Positions 18,312 through 27,802 of a stretch of DNA of 64,000 nt are shown piece after piece (within the stretch, counting starts at the first letter, position 1; each line of letters starts with the position of its first letter). The position numbers were made by a program, and so were the translations under genes. Below the pieces are notes generated by a model. It was not told the origin of the DNA. It did not search any database and saw nothing but the letters and a program-made list of their open reading frames with translations. The DNA comes from Collinsella aerofaciens (lineage in GTDB: Bacteria > Actinomycetota > Coriobacteriia > Coriobacteriales > Coriobacteriaceae), in NCBI RefSeq assembly GCF_015561195.1, contig NZ_JADMSU010000009.1, forward strand, positions 1 through 64,000, in the 5' to 3' direction.

Positions 18312-18465
18312 CGCGAACACTGGCTGCGCCGAGGGTTGTTCGCCCCGGCCTTTCCTTTCCCTATCGCTCACGCGCTTCGCGAGGGTCGCGCTAGGCAAAG
18401 GAAAGGCCGGGGCTGCCGACACGAACTTGCCAGCAGGTTGGTAATCGGCTTCCATATCCTGCCGT
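18289..18465. repeat. 21-bp direct duplication flanking an inverted repeat after the aldolase gene
   Basis: The 21 bases at 18289-18309, the end of the aldolase coding sequence, recur exactly at 18445-18465. Between them sits an inverted repeat: CCCCGGCCTTTCCTTT (about 18343-18358) against AAAGGAAAGGCCGGGG (18397-18412), with a small CGCTTCGCG hairpin in its loop. A palindromic insert bordered by an exact duplication resembles insertion of a non-autonomous element with target duplication, or a repair duplication. Confidence 0.7.
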
Positions 18466-18469
18466 GGAC

Positions 18470-18680
18470 AAAGGTACCCCCGCCTGCGCCGTGCAAAATT
18501 GAGAGTATTCAGCAAGGTAAAGGCTTTTACCAGCTAGATAAAGCACGGAACAGCCCCCGTTTTGGCTCTGACGACGCTAAAACGGGGGCTGTTTTTGCTT
18601 TTTCGCCTCTGAGGGGCATCCGGAACGGCGGAATTTGCAGAATACTCGCGATTTTGCACGTCGCTACCGGGGGGACCCTT
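18470..18680. terminator. Bidirectional terminator inside a long imperfect inverted repeat
   Basis: Between the convergent aldolase and tex genes. Core: AACAGCCCCCGTTTT (18549-18563) pairs with AAAACGGGGGCTGTT (18580-18594) and runs into T tracts in both directions. Outer arms: GTGCAAAAT (18491) through AGTATTC pairs with GAATACT through ATTTTGCAC (ending about 18660), and AAGGTACCCCC near 18474 pairs imperfectly with GGGGGGACCCTT near 18678. The whole is a roughly 200-bp folded structure; no gene lies in this 380-base gap. Confidence 0.8.
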
Positions 18681-18691
18681 GCTTTGGCGGT

Positions 18692-20839
<2,148 letters not shown>

Positions 20840-20919
20840 GGGACTCCTTGCGTTTAAGGTGCGTTTGCAGCACAGGGCTACCAAGGATACCACCCGTCCC
20901 AAAAGACTGTTTTGGAGCC

Positions 20920-21083
20920 GCGCCACGAAAACGACCCGTCTACTACGTTTTACCCGTAGGGGCTGACCATACCTGGGTTTTCCGAAAATCGGCAAGCCGT
21001 TTACCTGCGGTTTTTATTTCGCGAAATTCGGCATGGTTGAGGGTGGTCGGCTAAACGTAGTAGATAGGCCCATTTCGTGGCGC
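20920..21083. repeat. Long inverted repeat upstream of tex
   Basis: Holds most of the 411-base gap between tex and the Gfo/Idh gene. GCGCCACGAAAACGACC (20920-20936) continuing to TACTACGTTTTA pairs with TAAACGTAGTAGA (from 21052) continuing to TTTCGTGGCGC (21083), with a few mismatches; arms are about 33 bp and the loop about 100. The remaining gap (21084-21250) has further G/C-rich partial repeats (GCAAAATGGCCCC, GCAAAATGCCCC) but no gene. It may end the oxidoreductase operon transcript; I see no clear tex promoter. Confidence 0.65.
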
Positions 21084-21250
21084 ACGAACCAAGCTGAGGC
21101 GCAAAATGGCCCCTGCCCCAGAAAAATCGTCGGCAAGGTAGCAAAATGCCCCACGGGCAGGAGGCTGCTCGCGGGGCAAAGAAGAGGGGCTTATTGGTGG
21201 CGGACCGAGGGGTCCGGCATGGGGTTTCTGCCGCGGTCGCTCTTAAGGCA

Positions 21251-22291
21251 TTACAGCTCGACGAGCTGGCCGGTCTCGGCGGCCTCCTTGATGGCGTTGA
21301 GAAGTGTGAGCGTCTTGACATTATCGGCGGGGGTCACGACGGGCTCGACCTCGCGGCGGACAACCTTCACAAAGTGCTTGAGCTGCATCTTGTGCGGCAA
21401 CGCCGGGTCGACAGCCGGAATCTCCATCTGCAGCGGCTTGTGCCAGTTGGAGGCGCCGTCATAGGAGAACTGGTGCAGGCGGGGCAGCGACAGGGCGCCC
21501 AGGGTTCCGCCGATAAAGTAGGCGTCGGCGTCGAAGGGGCGGTACTGCGGATCCTCGCGAGCGCTTGCCTCCCAGTTCCAGGGGCTGGCGGTGGCGTCGG
21601 AGATGGTCATGCTTGCGAGCGCGCCATCGGCAAAACGGACGTTGACCACGGCGGAGTCCTCGGTCTCAAAACCGCGGGCGGCGCTGGACTGCATACCCTG
21701 GACGGCAACGGGCTCGCCCAGCAGGTAGCGGAGCAGGTCGACGTCGTGCACCAGGTTGACCAGGATCGGGCCGGCACCCTTCTTGCGGCGCCACTCGACA
21801 TCGAAGTACTCGTCGTTCTTATAGATCATGTAGTGGAAGCTCGACACGGTGAGCTTGCCCAGCTCGCCAGACTCGATGATCTCCTTGGCCTTGTTGACGA
21901 AGGGGTTGTGACGACGGTGCTGACCCACGAGCACGGGCACGCTGGCGGTCTCGGCCTCGGCGGCGAAGGCCTGGGCATCCTCGAGATCGTTGGAGATCGG
22001 CTTTTCGATCAACGGCACGATATTGCGCTTCACAGCCTCGCGAGCAACGCCCAGGTGCAGGTCGTTGGGGGTGGCGATGATGACGGCCTCGGGCTTGACC
22101 TCGTCCATCATCTGAGCGGGATCGGTGTAAAACGGCACGCCGGCGGCCTCGGCCGTGGCGCGGGCGCCCTCAAAGGCGTCGGCGATGGCGACGAGCTCGG
22201 CCTCGGGCTCCTCGGTGACAAAGCGGATGTGGTTGCGGCCCATGGCGCCGGCGCCGATAACGGCAATGCGGACGGGGTTGAGCTCAGACAT
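21251..22291 (-). CDS. Gfo/Idh/MocA family oxidoreductase
   Basis: 346 residues. Rossmann domain 1-125 with NAD(P) loop VIGAGAMGRNH near residue 11 and EKPISND near 115, the conserved Lys-Pro of the family; C-terminal alpha/beta domain 126-346. Typical reactions are NAD(P)-dependent oxidation of sugars or inositols. It is the last gene of a three-gene operon behind an SDR and an MFS transporter, pointing to uptake and stepwise oxidation of one small polyol, sugar or acid. AAGGAG lies seven bases before ATG 22291. Confidence 0.88.
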   Translation of the reverse strand: MSELNPVRIAVIGAGAMGRNHIRFVTEEPEAELVAIADAFEGARATAEAAGVPFYTDPAQMMDEVKPEAVIIATPNDLHLGVAREAVKRNIVPLIEKPISNDLEDAQAFAAEAETASVPVLVGQHRRHNPFVNKAKEIIESGELGKLTVSSFHYMIYKNDEYFDVEWRRKKGAGPILVNLVHDVDLLRYLLGEPVAVQGMQSSAARGFETEDSAVVNVRFADGALASMTISDATASPWNWEASAREDPQYRPFDADAYFIGGTLGALSLPRLHQFSYDGASNWHKPLQMEIPAVDPALPHKMQLKHFVKVVRREVEPVVTPADNVKTLTLLNAIKEAAETGQLVEL

Positions 22292-22321
22292 TTCGACTCC
22301 TTAATACTGGTGACCGGTGGA

Positions 22322-22352
22322 ATGCGACAAAGGGGCCGTCCCTTTGTCGCAT
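22322..22352. repeat. Short ACAAAGGG palindrome, copy 2
   Basis: ATGCGACAAAGGG (22322-22334) pairs perfectly with CCCTTTGTCGCAT (22340-22352) across a 5-base loop. It sits in the 69-base space between the MFS and Gfo/Idh genes, inside an operon, so it could lower expression of the last gene or protect the upstream message. Confidence 0.7.
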
Positions 22353-22360
22353 CGGTAAAA

Positions 22361-23617
22361 CTAGGCAGACTTCTTCTTGCTGTCGGAGACCATCATGTAG
22401 ACGGTGAGCACGACGGCGATGGCGGCGATCACGATGGCGCCGTAGAAGGACTGCTGGTAGGCGGCGCTGCCGGCCTCGGCGTGATACAGCACGGCGGTGA
22501 TGGGCTGGCTGATCCAGGTGGAAGCGGCATAGCCCAAAAACATGATGCCGTAGTTGACACCGATGTTGCTGGTGCCAAAGGCGCCACCGGTGAGCGGCGG
22601 GTAGATGACGAGCAGGGCGCCAAAGCTAAAGCCGAGCAGGGCGAGCGCAACAAAGAACATGGCCTGCGTAAAGCTCATCGACATGATGACGAGTGCGACG
22701 ATGGTGACGACAAGGCTGATGAGCAGCGACTTATAGGCGCCGAGCTTGTCGATGATCTGGCCAAAGGACAGACGGCCAACCAGGTTGGCGCAGGTGTTGA
22801 CGGAGACCACCACACCGCCGAGGGCGACGGCCGCGGCGCTCGTGGGGTCGGCGAAGAGCTGGACGGCGGCGATGGAGGCAACCTTGCCCACGAGCAGGGT
22901 GCCCGCGGTGGCGGCAAAGGCGAAGGTGACGATGAGGACCCAGAAGCGCGGGGTCTTGACCATCTCGCCCGGGGTGAGGTCGCCGAAGGTGCCGGCATGC
23001 GCGCCGCCCTTGGGGGCCTCGAAGCCCTCGGGCAGCCAACCGGCCTCAGGGGCCTTCAGGAACAGGGCGGAGGCGGCGATCGTCACAAAGAAGATGACGC
23101 CGAGTGCCTTGAGGGCGCCAAAGATGCCCAGGCTCGGGATGAGCAGCGAGGCGAGCACTGGGGACAGTACAGCGGGGCCGGCGGTCGAAGCGGCGAGGGT
23201 GATGCCGGAGGCGAGACCCTTCTTGTCGATGAACCACTTTTGGCCGGTGGTGAGCGCCGGGTTGTAGCCCAGGCCGTTGCCGATGGCGGCGACGAGCGAG
23301 AACCACAGGTAGAACTGCCACGGCTCGGTGACGGTGCCGGACATGAACCAGCCCAGGCCGTAGCACACGGCGGCGGCGATCACGACGTTGCGCGGGCCGA
23401 TCTTATCGGAGATGCGGCCGGCGAAGATGCCCGTCGCGGCCATGATGGTCTGAAAGACCGGGAAGGCCCAGGTAAGAGCGCTGGACCACTCGGGGTAGAC
23501 GGCGAGCAGGTTCTTGCTTACGACGGAATACAGCGCGATGGAGCTGATGAAGAACATGGTGACGCACGCGGCGGAAAGCACGACGGCGCGACCCTTGTTG
23601 GAGTTGGTGGAAGCCAT
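22361..23617 (-). CDS. MFS transporter, oxalate/formate antiporter-like (OFA) family
   Basis: 418 residues, 12 predicted helices. The loop after helix 2 (GRISDKIGPRNVV) is the MFS motif A, and the long central loop (about 190-225, LPEGFEAPKGGAHAG) is typical of the OFA branch that exchanges small carboxylates. Here it probably imports the substrate oxidised by the flanking SDR and Gfo/Idh enzymes. It starts at ATG 23617 after an AGAAAGAG site; 65 bases separate it from the SDR stop. Confidence 0.87.
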   Translation of the reverse strand: MASTNSNKGRAVVLSAACVTMFFISSIALYSVVSKNLLAVYPEWSSALTWAFPVFQTIMAATGIFAGRISDKIGPRNVVIAAAVCYGLGWFMSGTVTEPWQFYLWFSLVAAIGNGLGYNPALTTGQKWFIDKKGLASGITLAASTAGPAVLSPVLASLLIPSLGIFGALKALGVIFFVTIAASALFLKAPEAGWLPEGFEAPKGGAHAGTFGDLTPGEMVKTPRFWVLIVTFAFAATAGTLLVGKVASIAAVQLFADPTSAAAVALGGVVVSVNTCANLVGRLSFGQIIDKLGAYKSLLISLVVTIVALVIMSMSFTQAMFFVALALLGFSFGALLVIYPPLTGGAFGTSNIGVNYGIMFLGYAASTWISQPITAVLYHAEAGSAAYQQSFYGAIVIAAIAVVLTVYMMVSDSKKKSA

Positions 23618-23682
23618 TGGACTCTTTCTAATCGATACGGGGGAGGAGCAGGCGTATTCGCGGGCCTCCCTGTTAGGTTGGT

Positions 23683-24564
23683 TTACTGGTCAGTCGGCTT
23701 GGCGACGCCGGACTCATCGGACCAGAGCTCGACACCCTTGTTCTTAAGGTAGTTGTCGGCATAGGCGCGACGGCCGCCGGGCTTGGCGGTGAGGTCGCCC
23801 ATCATGTTGGAGAAGCCGCCGTCGACCTTGATGGCGTCGCCGGTGGTGAAGTCCGAGCGCGTGGACGCCAGGAACATGACGGCGTTGGCGATATCGCTGA
23901 CCTCGCCGATGCGGCGCGTGGCGATGAGGCGGCTGCGGCTCTTCTCGACCTCGGGGTCGGCGTAGAAGTTGGCCGACATCGGGGTCTTAACGAAGCAGGG
24001 CTCGACGCAGTTGGAGCGGACGCCGTAGGGGCCCCACTCGGCGGCGAGCATCTTGGACATCATGTTGACGCCGGCCTTAGTGGAGCTGTACACGCCCGAG
24101 AACGTCTCGGGGGAGTGGCTGGCAACGGTCGAGATGTGCACCAGGCGACCCTGGCCGGCCTTGATCATTTCGCGACCAAAGCGCTGCGAGGTGATGAAGT
24201 AGCCGGTGAGGTTGACGTTGAGCACCTGCTCCCAGTCGCTCAGCGGCAGGTCCTCCATGGCGGCGAAGCGCAGGATGCCGGCGGTGTTGACGAGAACGTC
24301 GACGCGGCCGAAGTCGGCGATGGTGGCGTCGACGGCAGCCTGAACCTCGGCCTCGTCGGTGGCGTTCATCTTGTAACCCTCGGCGTGGATGCCAAACTCA
24401 GCGGCGAGGTCGGCGGCAGCGGCCTTGACCTTCTCTTCGTCCAGGTCGAGCAGGACGACGTTGGCGCCGTTGCGGGCGAACTCGCGGCAAATCTCGACGC
24501 CCATACCGCCGAGCGCGCCAGTCACGGCGCAGACATCGCCCTCGAGCTTAAGCCAATTGCTCAT
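23683..24564 (-). CDS. Short-chain dehydrogenase/reductase
   Basis: 293 residues, classical SDR. Cofactor loop TGALGGMG at 15-22, an acidic residue after strand 2 (LLDLDEE) favouring NAD(H), NTAGIL near 92, and the catalytic Ser/Tyr/Lys as HISTVAS and YSSTKAG. A C-terminal extension of about 30 residues (PGGRRAYADNYL) is unusual. It is the first gene of the operon and probably makes the ketone or acid intermediate passed to the third gene product. ATG 24564 follows an AGGGAAG site. The substrate is not evident; hydroxysteroid or polyol oxidation both remain possible. Confidence 0.87.
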   Translation of the reverse strand: MSNWLKLEGDVCAVTGALGGMGVEICREFARNGANVVLLDLDEEKVKAAAADLAAEFGIHAEGYKMNATDEAEVQAAVDATIADFGRVDVLVNTAGILRFAAMEDLPLSDWEQVLNVNLTGYFITSQRFGREMIKAGQGRLVHISTVASHSPETFSGVYSSTKAGVNMMSKMLAAEWGPYGVRSNCVEPCFVKTPMSANFYADPEVEKSRSRLIATRRIGEVSDIANAVMFLASTRSDFTTGDAIKVDGGFSNMMGDLTAKPGGRRAYADNYLKNKGVELWSDESGVAKPTDQ

Positions 24565-24796
24565 AGGAACTTCCCTTCTTGTGCCTCCCGGTGGGTCGCT
24601 CCCATTAATCGACCCACGTGGTTTTCGCTGGTTATCGTATGCTTTGCATTTGCGCAGGTGAATTGCATATTTGTTAGAATGGCGTTAACCGTAGGTTTAC
24701 ACCGTGCGATGCAGTTTTTCTCAATTGAGCGCGTGGCCTGCGAAAACAACCCCCTGTGGCATCATGTGGCCACAGACGCGAAAACGGGAGATTGAC
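24565..24796. promoter_or_regulatory. Divergent control region between SDR operon and LysR gene
   Basis: 232 bases between divergent genes. ATGCTTTGCAT at 24639-24649 is a short palindrome and related TGCGCA and TTGCATA blocks follow within 25 bases, a layout that fits a LysR-type binding region. A second small palindrome, GTGGC-ATCAT-GTGGCCAC, lies close to the LysR start near 24757-24775. Exact promoters are not assigned. Confidence 0.4.
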
Positions 24797-25675
24797 GTGT
24801 ACGATCGACGACTTGAGGCCATATCGGCCGCCGCGGAGCTGGGAAGCTTCTCACGGGCGGCGGCAAAATTGCGCGTGTCGACCCCGGCGCTCGTCAAGCA
24901 GGTGTCGGGCTTCGAGGCCGAGTTTGGCATCACGCTGTTCGAGCGCTCGCATTCGGGCGTCAAGGTGACGCCGGCGGGCGCTCTGCTGGTGGACGACGCG
25001 CGCTCGATCATGCGCCAGTCCGAGGACGCGCTGCGCCGCGCCCGACGCGCGGCGGGCGATGGCGGGGCCGTGCGTCTGGGCGTGTCGATGATGTGTCCGG
25101 GGCGCCAGACGCTGTCGATGTGGTCGGGCATCCACGATCTGGAACCGTCGCTGCGATTTGAGATCGTGCCGGTAAGCGACCTCTATGACGAGCGCGAATC
25201 CGTCATGCGCAGCCTTGGTCGCGAGGTGGATGTAGTGCAGTCGAGTTTTTCGACCCCGCGCTGGGGTGATGCCTGCCAAAAGCTCCGCATCGTTAACGTG
25301 ACGTTTTATATCGACGTGCCACGGACGAGCCCGCTGGCGCGCAAGACACGCATTACGGTTGCCGACTTAGAGGGCATGCGCCTGCGCGTGCTCCGCCACG
25401 GCAACGACGCTATGGACAGCCTGCGTATCGATCTGTTGGCAGACGGCGGCGTGGACGTGATCGATGTGGACAGCTTCGACTTTGCGCTCTTTAACGAGGC
25501 GGAGGAAAAGGGCGACGCGGTACTCACCTGCGGAGCGTGGTCGGGGGTGCACCCAGCCTTTGTGGGCGTGCCGTTCCTGTGCGGCCGCGAGGTGCCGGTC
25601 TTTTTGCACTATCCGCTCGAGCCCACCCTCCAAGTCCAAAAATTCGTCAACGCCATGGCCCAACTCCTCAAGTAG
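24797..25675 (+). CDS. LysR-family transcriptional regulator
   Basis: 292 residues. The N-terminal winged helix (1-65: LEAISAAAELGSFSRAAAKL, then STPALVKQVSGFE) is typical LysR; the rest is a two-lobed ligand domain (VRLGVSMMCPG start). It should control the divergent SDR-MFS-Gfo/Idh operon in response to the transported compound. The GTG at 24797 gives the standard VYDRRLEA opening; the reading frame runs 31 codons upstream without a binding site. The gene ends before a strong hairpin. Confidence 0.88.
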   Translation: MYDRRLEAISAAAELGSFSRAAAKLRVSTPALVKQVSGFEAEFGITLFERSHSGVKVTPAGALLVDDARSIMRQSEDALRRARRAAGDGGAVRLGVSMMCPGRQTLSMWSGIHDLEPSLRFEIVPVSDLYDERESVMRSLGREVDVVQSSFSTPRWGDACQKLRIVNVTFYIDVPRTSPLARKTRITVADLEGMRLRVLRHGNDAMDSLRIDLLADGGVDVIDVDSFDFALFNEAEEKGDAVLTCGAWSGVHPAFVGVPFLCGREVPVFLHYPLEPTLQVQKFVNAMAQLLK

Positions 25676-25687
25676 CTTACACAAAAC

Positions 25688-25715
25688 GAGGCCCTGGCCA
25701 AACGGCCAGGGCCTC
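25688..25715 (+). terminator. Terminator of the LysR gene
   Basis: GAGGCCCTGGCC (25688-25699) pairs perfectly with GGCCAGGGCCTC (25704-25715) across AAAC, followed by a T-containing stretch (CTTTTATT). Twelve G/C-rich base pairs make it a stable stem. Confidence 0.8.
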
Positions 25716-25758
25716 ACTAACTTTTATTCCGTTTTAAATGACGGGCTAATCGCGTACA

Positions 25759-25868
25759 GGAGGGTGCCCCGGGGACGGGCGGGGTATTTCCTCCGCGCGC
25801 AGTTTCGCAGCGCAGCGAGAATGTTTGAGCACGGAGGAAATACCCCGCCCGTCCCCGGGGCACCCTCC
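25759..25868. repeat. Perfect 37-bp inverted repeat between convergent genes
   Basis: 25759-25795 is the exact reverse complement of 25832-25868 (each arm opens or closes with GGAGGGTGCCCCGGGG or its complement); the loop is 36 bases. It fills most of the gap between the LysR gene and the convergent ABC exporter gene. The arms are too long and too perfect for an ordinary terminator and there is no open frame inside. Confidence 0.85.
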
Positions 25869-25882
25869 GTCAGTAATCGGTC

Positions 25883-27802
25883 CTACTCCAGCTCAAACGC
25901 TCCGGTGTAGAGCTGGTAGTAATACCCGCGCTTGGCGATCAGTTCGTCGTGGTTGCCGCGCTCGATGATGCGGCCGTGGTCCAGGCAGATAATCGCGTCG
26001 GAGTTGCGCACGGTGGAGAGGCGGTGCGCGATGACAAACGTCGTGCGGCCCTCCATGAGCTTATCCATGCCGGCCTGCACGATGGCCTCGGTGCGGGTGT
26101 CGATGGAGCTCGTGGCCTCGTCCAGAATCATTGCCGGCGGATCGGCGACGGCGGCGCGTGCGATCGAAATCAGCTGGCGCTGGCCCTGCGACAGCTGCGC
26201 GCCGTTGCCGGTGAGCATGGTGTCGTAGCCGTCGGGCAGGCGGGTGATAAAGTCGTCCGCGCCCGCGAGCTTGGCCGCCGCGATGCACTCCTCGTCGGTG
26301 GCGTCCAAGTTGCCGTAGCGGATGTTGTCCATCACGGTGCCGGTGAACAGGTTCACGTCCTGCAGCACGACGCCCAGGCTTCGGCGCAGGTCGGCCTTGC
26401 GGATCTTGTTGACGTTGATGCCGTCGTAGCGAATCTTGCCGTCGGCGATGTCATAGAAGCGGTTGATGAGGTTGGTGATGGTCGTCTTACCGGCACCGGT
26501 GGCGCCGACAAACGCGACCTTCTGGCCCGGCTTGGCAAACACGGACACGCCGTGCAGGACCTCGTGGTCGGGGGTGTAGCCAAAGTCGACGTTGTCCATG
26601 ACCAGGTCGCCGCGCAGCGGCACGTACTCGATCTCGCCGGTTGCGCGGTGCGGATGTTTCCACGCCCACATGCCGGTGTGGTGGTCCGCCTCCTCGAACT
26701 CCCAAGTCTCGGGGTTCACCTGCGCGTTGACGAGTGTCACGTAGCCTTCGTCGGCCTCGGGCTTCTCGTCGATGAGCTCAAAGATGCGGTCGGCGCCGGC
26801 GAGGCCCATGACCACGGCGTTGATCTGCTGTGAGATCTGGCCGATCTGTCCGCAGAACTGCTTGGTCATGTTGAGGAACGGCACCACGACGGCGATGGAC
26901 AGCGCCATGCCCGAGATGCTCAGGTTGGGCACGCCCAGCGCCAGGAAAATGCCGCCCGCCAGTGCGACCAGCACGTAGAGCAGGTTGCCCAGGTTCATAA
27001 GGATGGGCATGAGGATGTTGGCGTACATGTTGGCCTTCTGGGAGACCTCGAAGAGCTTTTCGTTGCGCTCGTCAAAATCGGCCTCGGCGGCAGACTCGTG
27101 GCAGAACGCCTTGACGACCTTCTGGCCGTTCATGACCTCCTCGATATGGCCCTCGACCACGCCGAGCTCGGTCTGCTGCGCAATGAAGAAGCGCGCGGAG
27201 TTGGAGCCGAGCAGCTTGGTCATAAAGGTCATAAAGGCGACGCCGGCGATGATGACCAGGCACATCCACACGCTGTAGTACAGCATGATAAAGAACACCG
27301 TGACGATGATGATGATCGTCATGAGCAGGTTGGGCAGCGACTGGCTGATCATCTGACGCAGCGTGTCGATGTCGTTGGTGTAGTGGCTCATGATATCGCC
27401 GCGCTGGTGCGTGTCGAAGTAGCGGATCGGCAGGTCCTGCATGCGGTTGAACATCATCTCGCGCAGCTTCTCGAGCGAGCCCTGCGTGACGATAGCCATG
27501 GCGCGGTTCCAGAAGAGCGAGGACAGGACGCCGACGCCGTAGATGCAGGCGAGGGTGGTCACGAGCTGTGCGATCTTGGGCTGTGCGGCTTCCCAATCGC
27601 CCGACTGCCACGATTCGCTAATAATTTGCAGGGCGCTCTGCAGGAAGGTCGCGCCGATGGAGTTGATGATGGCGCAGAGCACCACGCCGGCGACGACGAG
27701 GGGCAAAAGCACAGGATAGAAGCCAAAGAGCGTCTTGATGAGGCGCGACATGGTGCCGCCCTTGCGGTTGAGCGCGCGCTCGGCGGTCGTTGCCTTACTC
27801 AT
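25883..27802 (-). CDS. ABC exporter half, canonical catalytic subunit (second pair)
   Basis: 639 residues: membrane domain about 20-335, ATPase domain about 400-630. Walker A GATGAGKTT at 433-441, Walker B with catalytic Glu562 (ILDEATSS), signature LSQGQ and switch His in IAHRLST. An insert of about 35 residues between the domains (EEADHHTGMWAWKHPH) is unusual. It overlaps the stop of the upstream ABC gene by 8 bases (ATGAGTAA), with AAGGAGG upstream. It pairs with that gene as the competent half of a heterodimeric exporter. MarR-led operon context suggests induction by the exported compound. Confidence 0.94.
   Translation of the reverse strand: MSKATTAERALNRKGGTMSRLIKTLFGFYPVLLPLVVAGVVLCAIINSIGATFLQSALQIISESWQSGDWEAAQPKIAQLVTTLACIYGVGVLSSLFWNRAMAIVTQGSLEKLREMMFNRMQDLPIRYFDTHQRGDIMSHYTNDIDTLRQMISQSLPNLLMTIIIIVTVFFIMLYYSVWMCLVIIAGVAFMTFMTKLLGSNSARFFIAQQTELGVVEGHIEEVMNGQKVVKAFCHESAAEADFDERNEKLFEVSQKANMYANILMPILMNLGNLLYVLVALAGGIFLALGVPNLSISGMALSIAVVVPFLNMTKQFCGQIGQISQQINAVVMGLAGADRIFELIDEKPEADEGYVTLVNAQVNPETWEFEEADHHTGMWAWKHPHRATGEIEYVPLRGDLVMDNVDFGYTPDHEVLHGVSVFAKPGQKVAFVGATGAGKTTITNLINRFYDIADGKIRYDGINVNKIRKADLRRSLGVVLQDVNLFTGTVMDNIRYGNLDATDEECIAAAKLAGADDFITRLPDGYDTMLTGNGAQLSQGQRQLISIARAAVADPPAMILDEATSSIDTRTEAIVQAGMDKLMEGRTTFVIAHRLSTVRNSDAIICLDHGRIIERGNHDELIAKRGYYYQLYTGAFELE

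Noticed and set aside
21146-23752. Long forward open frame across the Gfo/Idh and MFS genes
   Set aside because: Gly/Asp/His-rich composition typical of a reverse-frame shadow; the minus-strand genes carry all family motifs.
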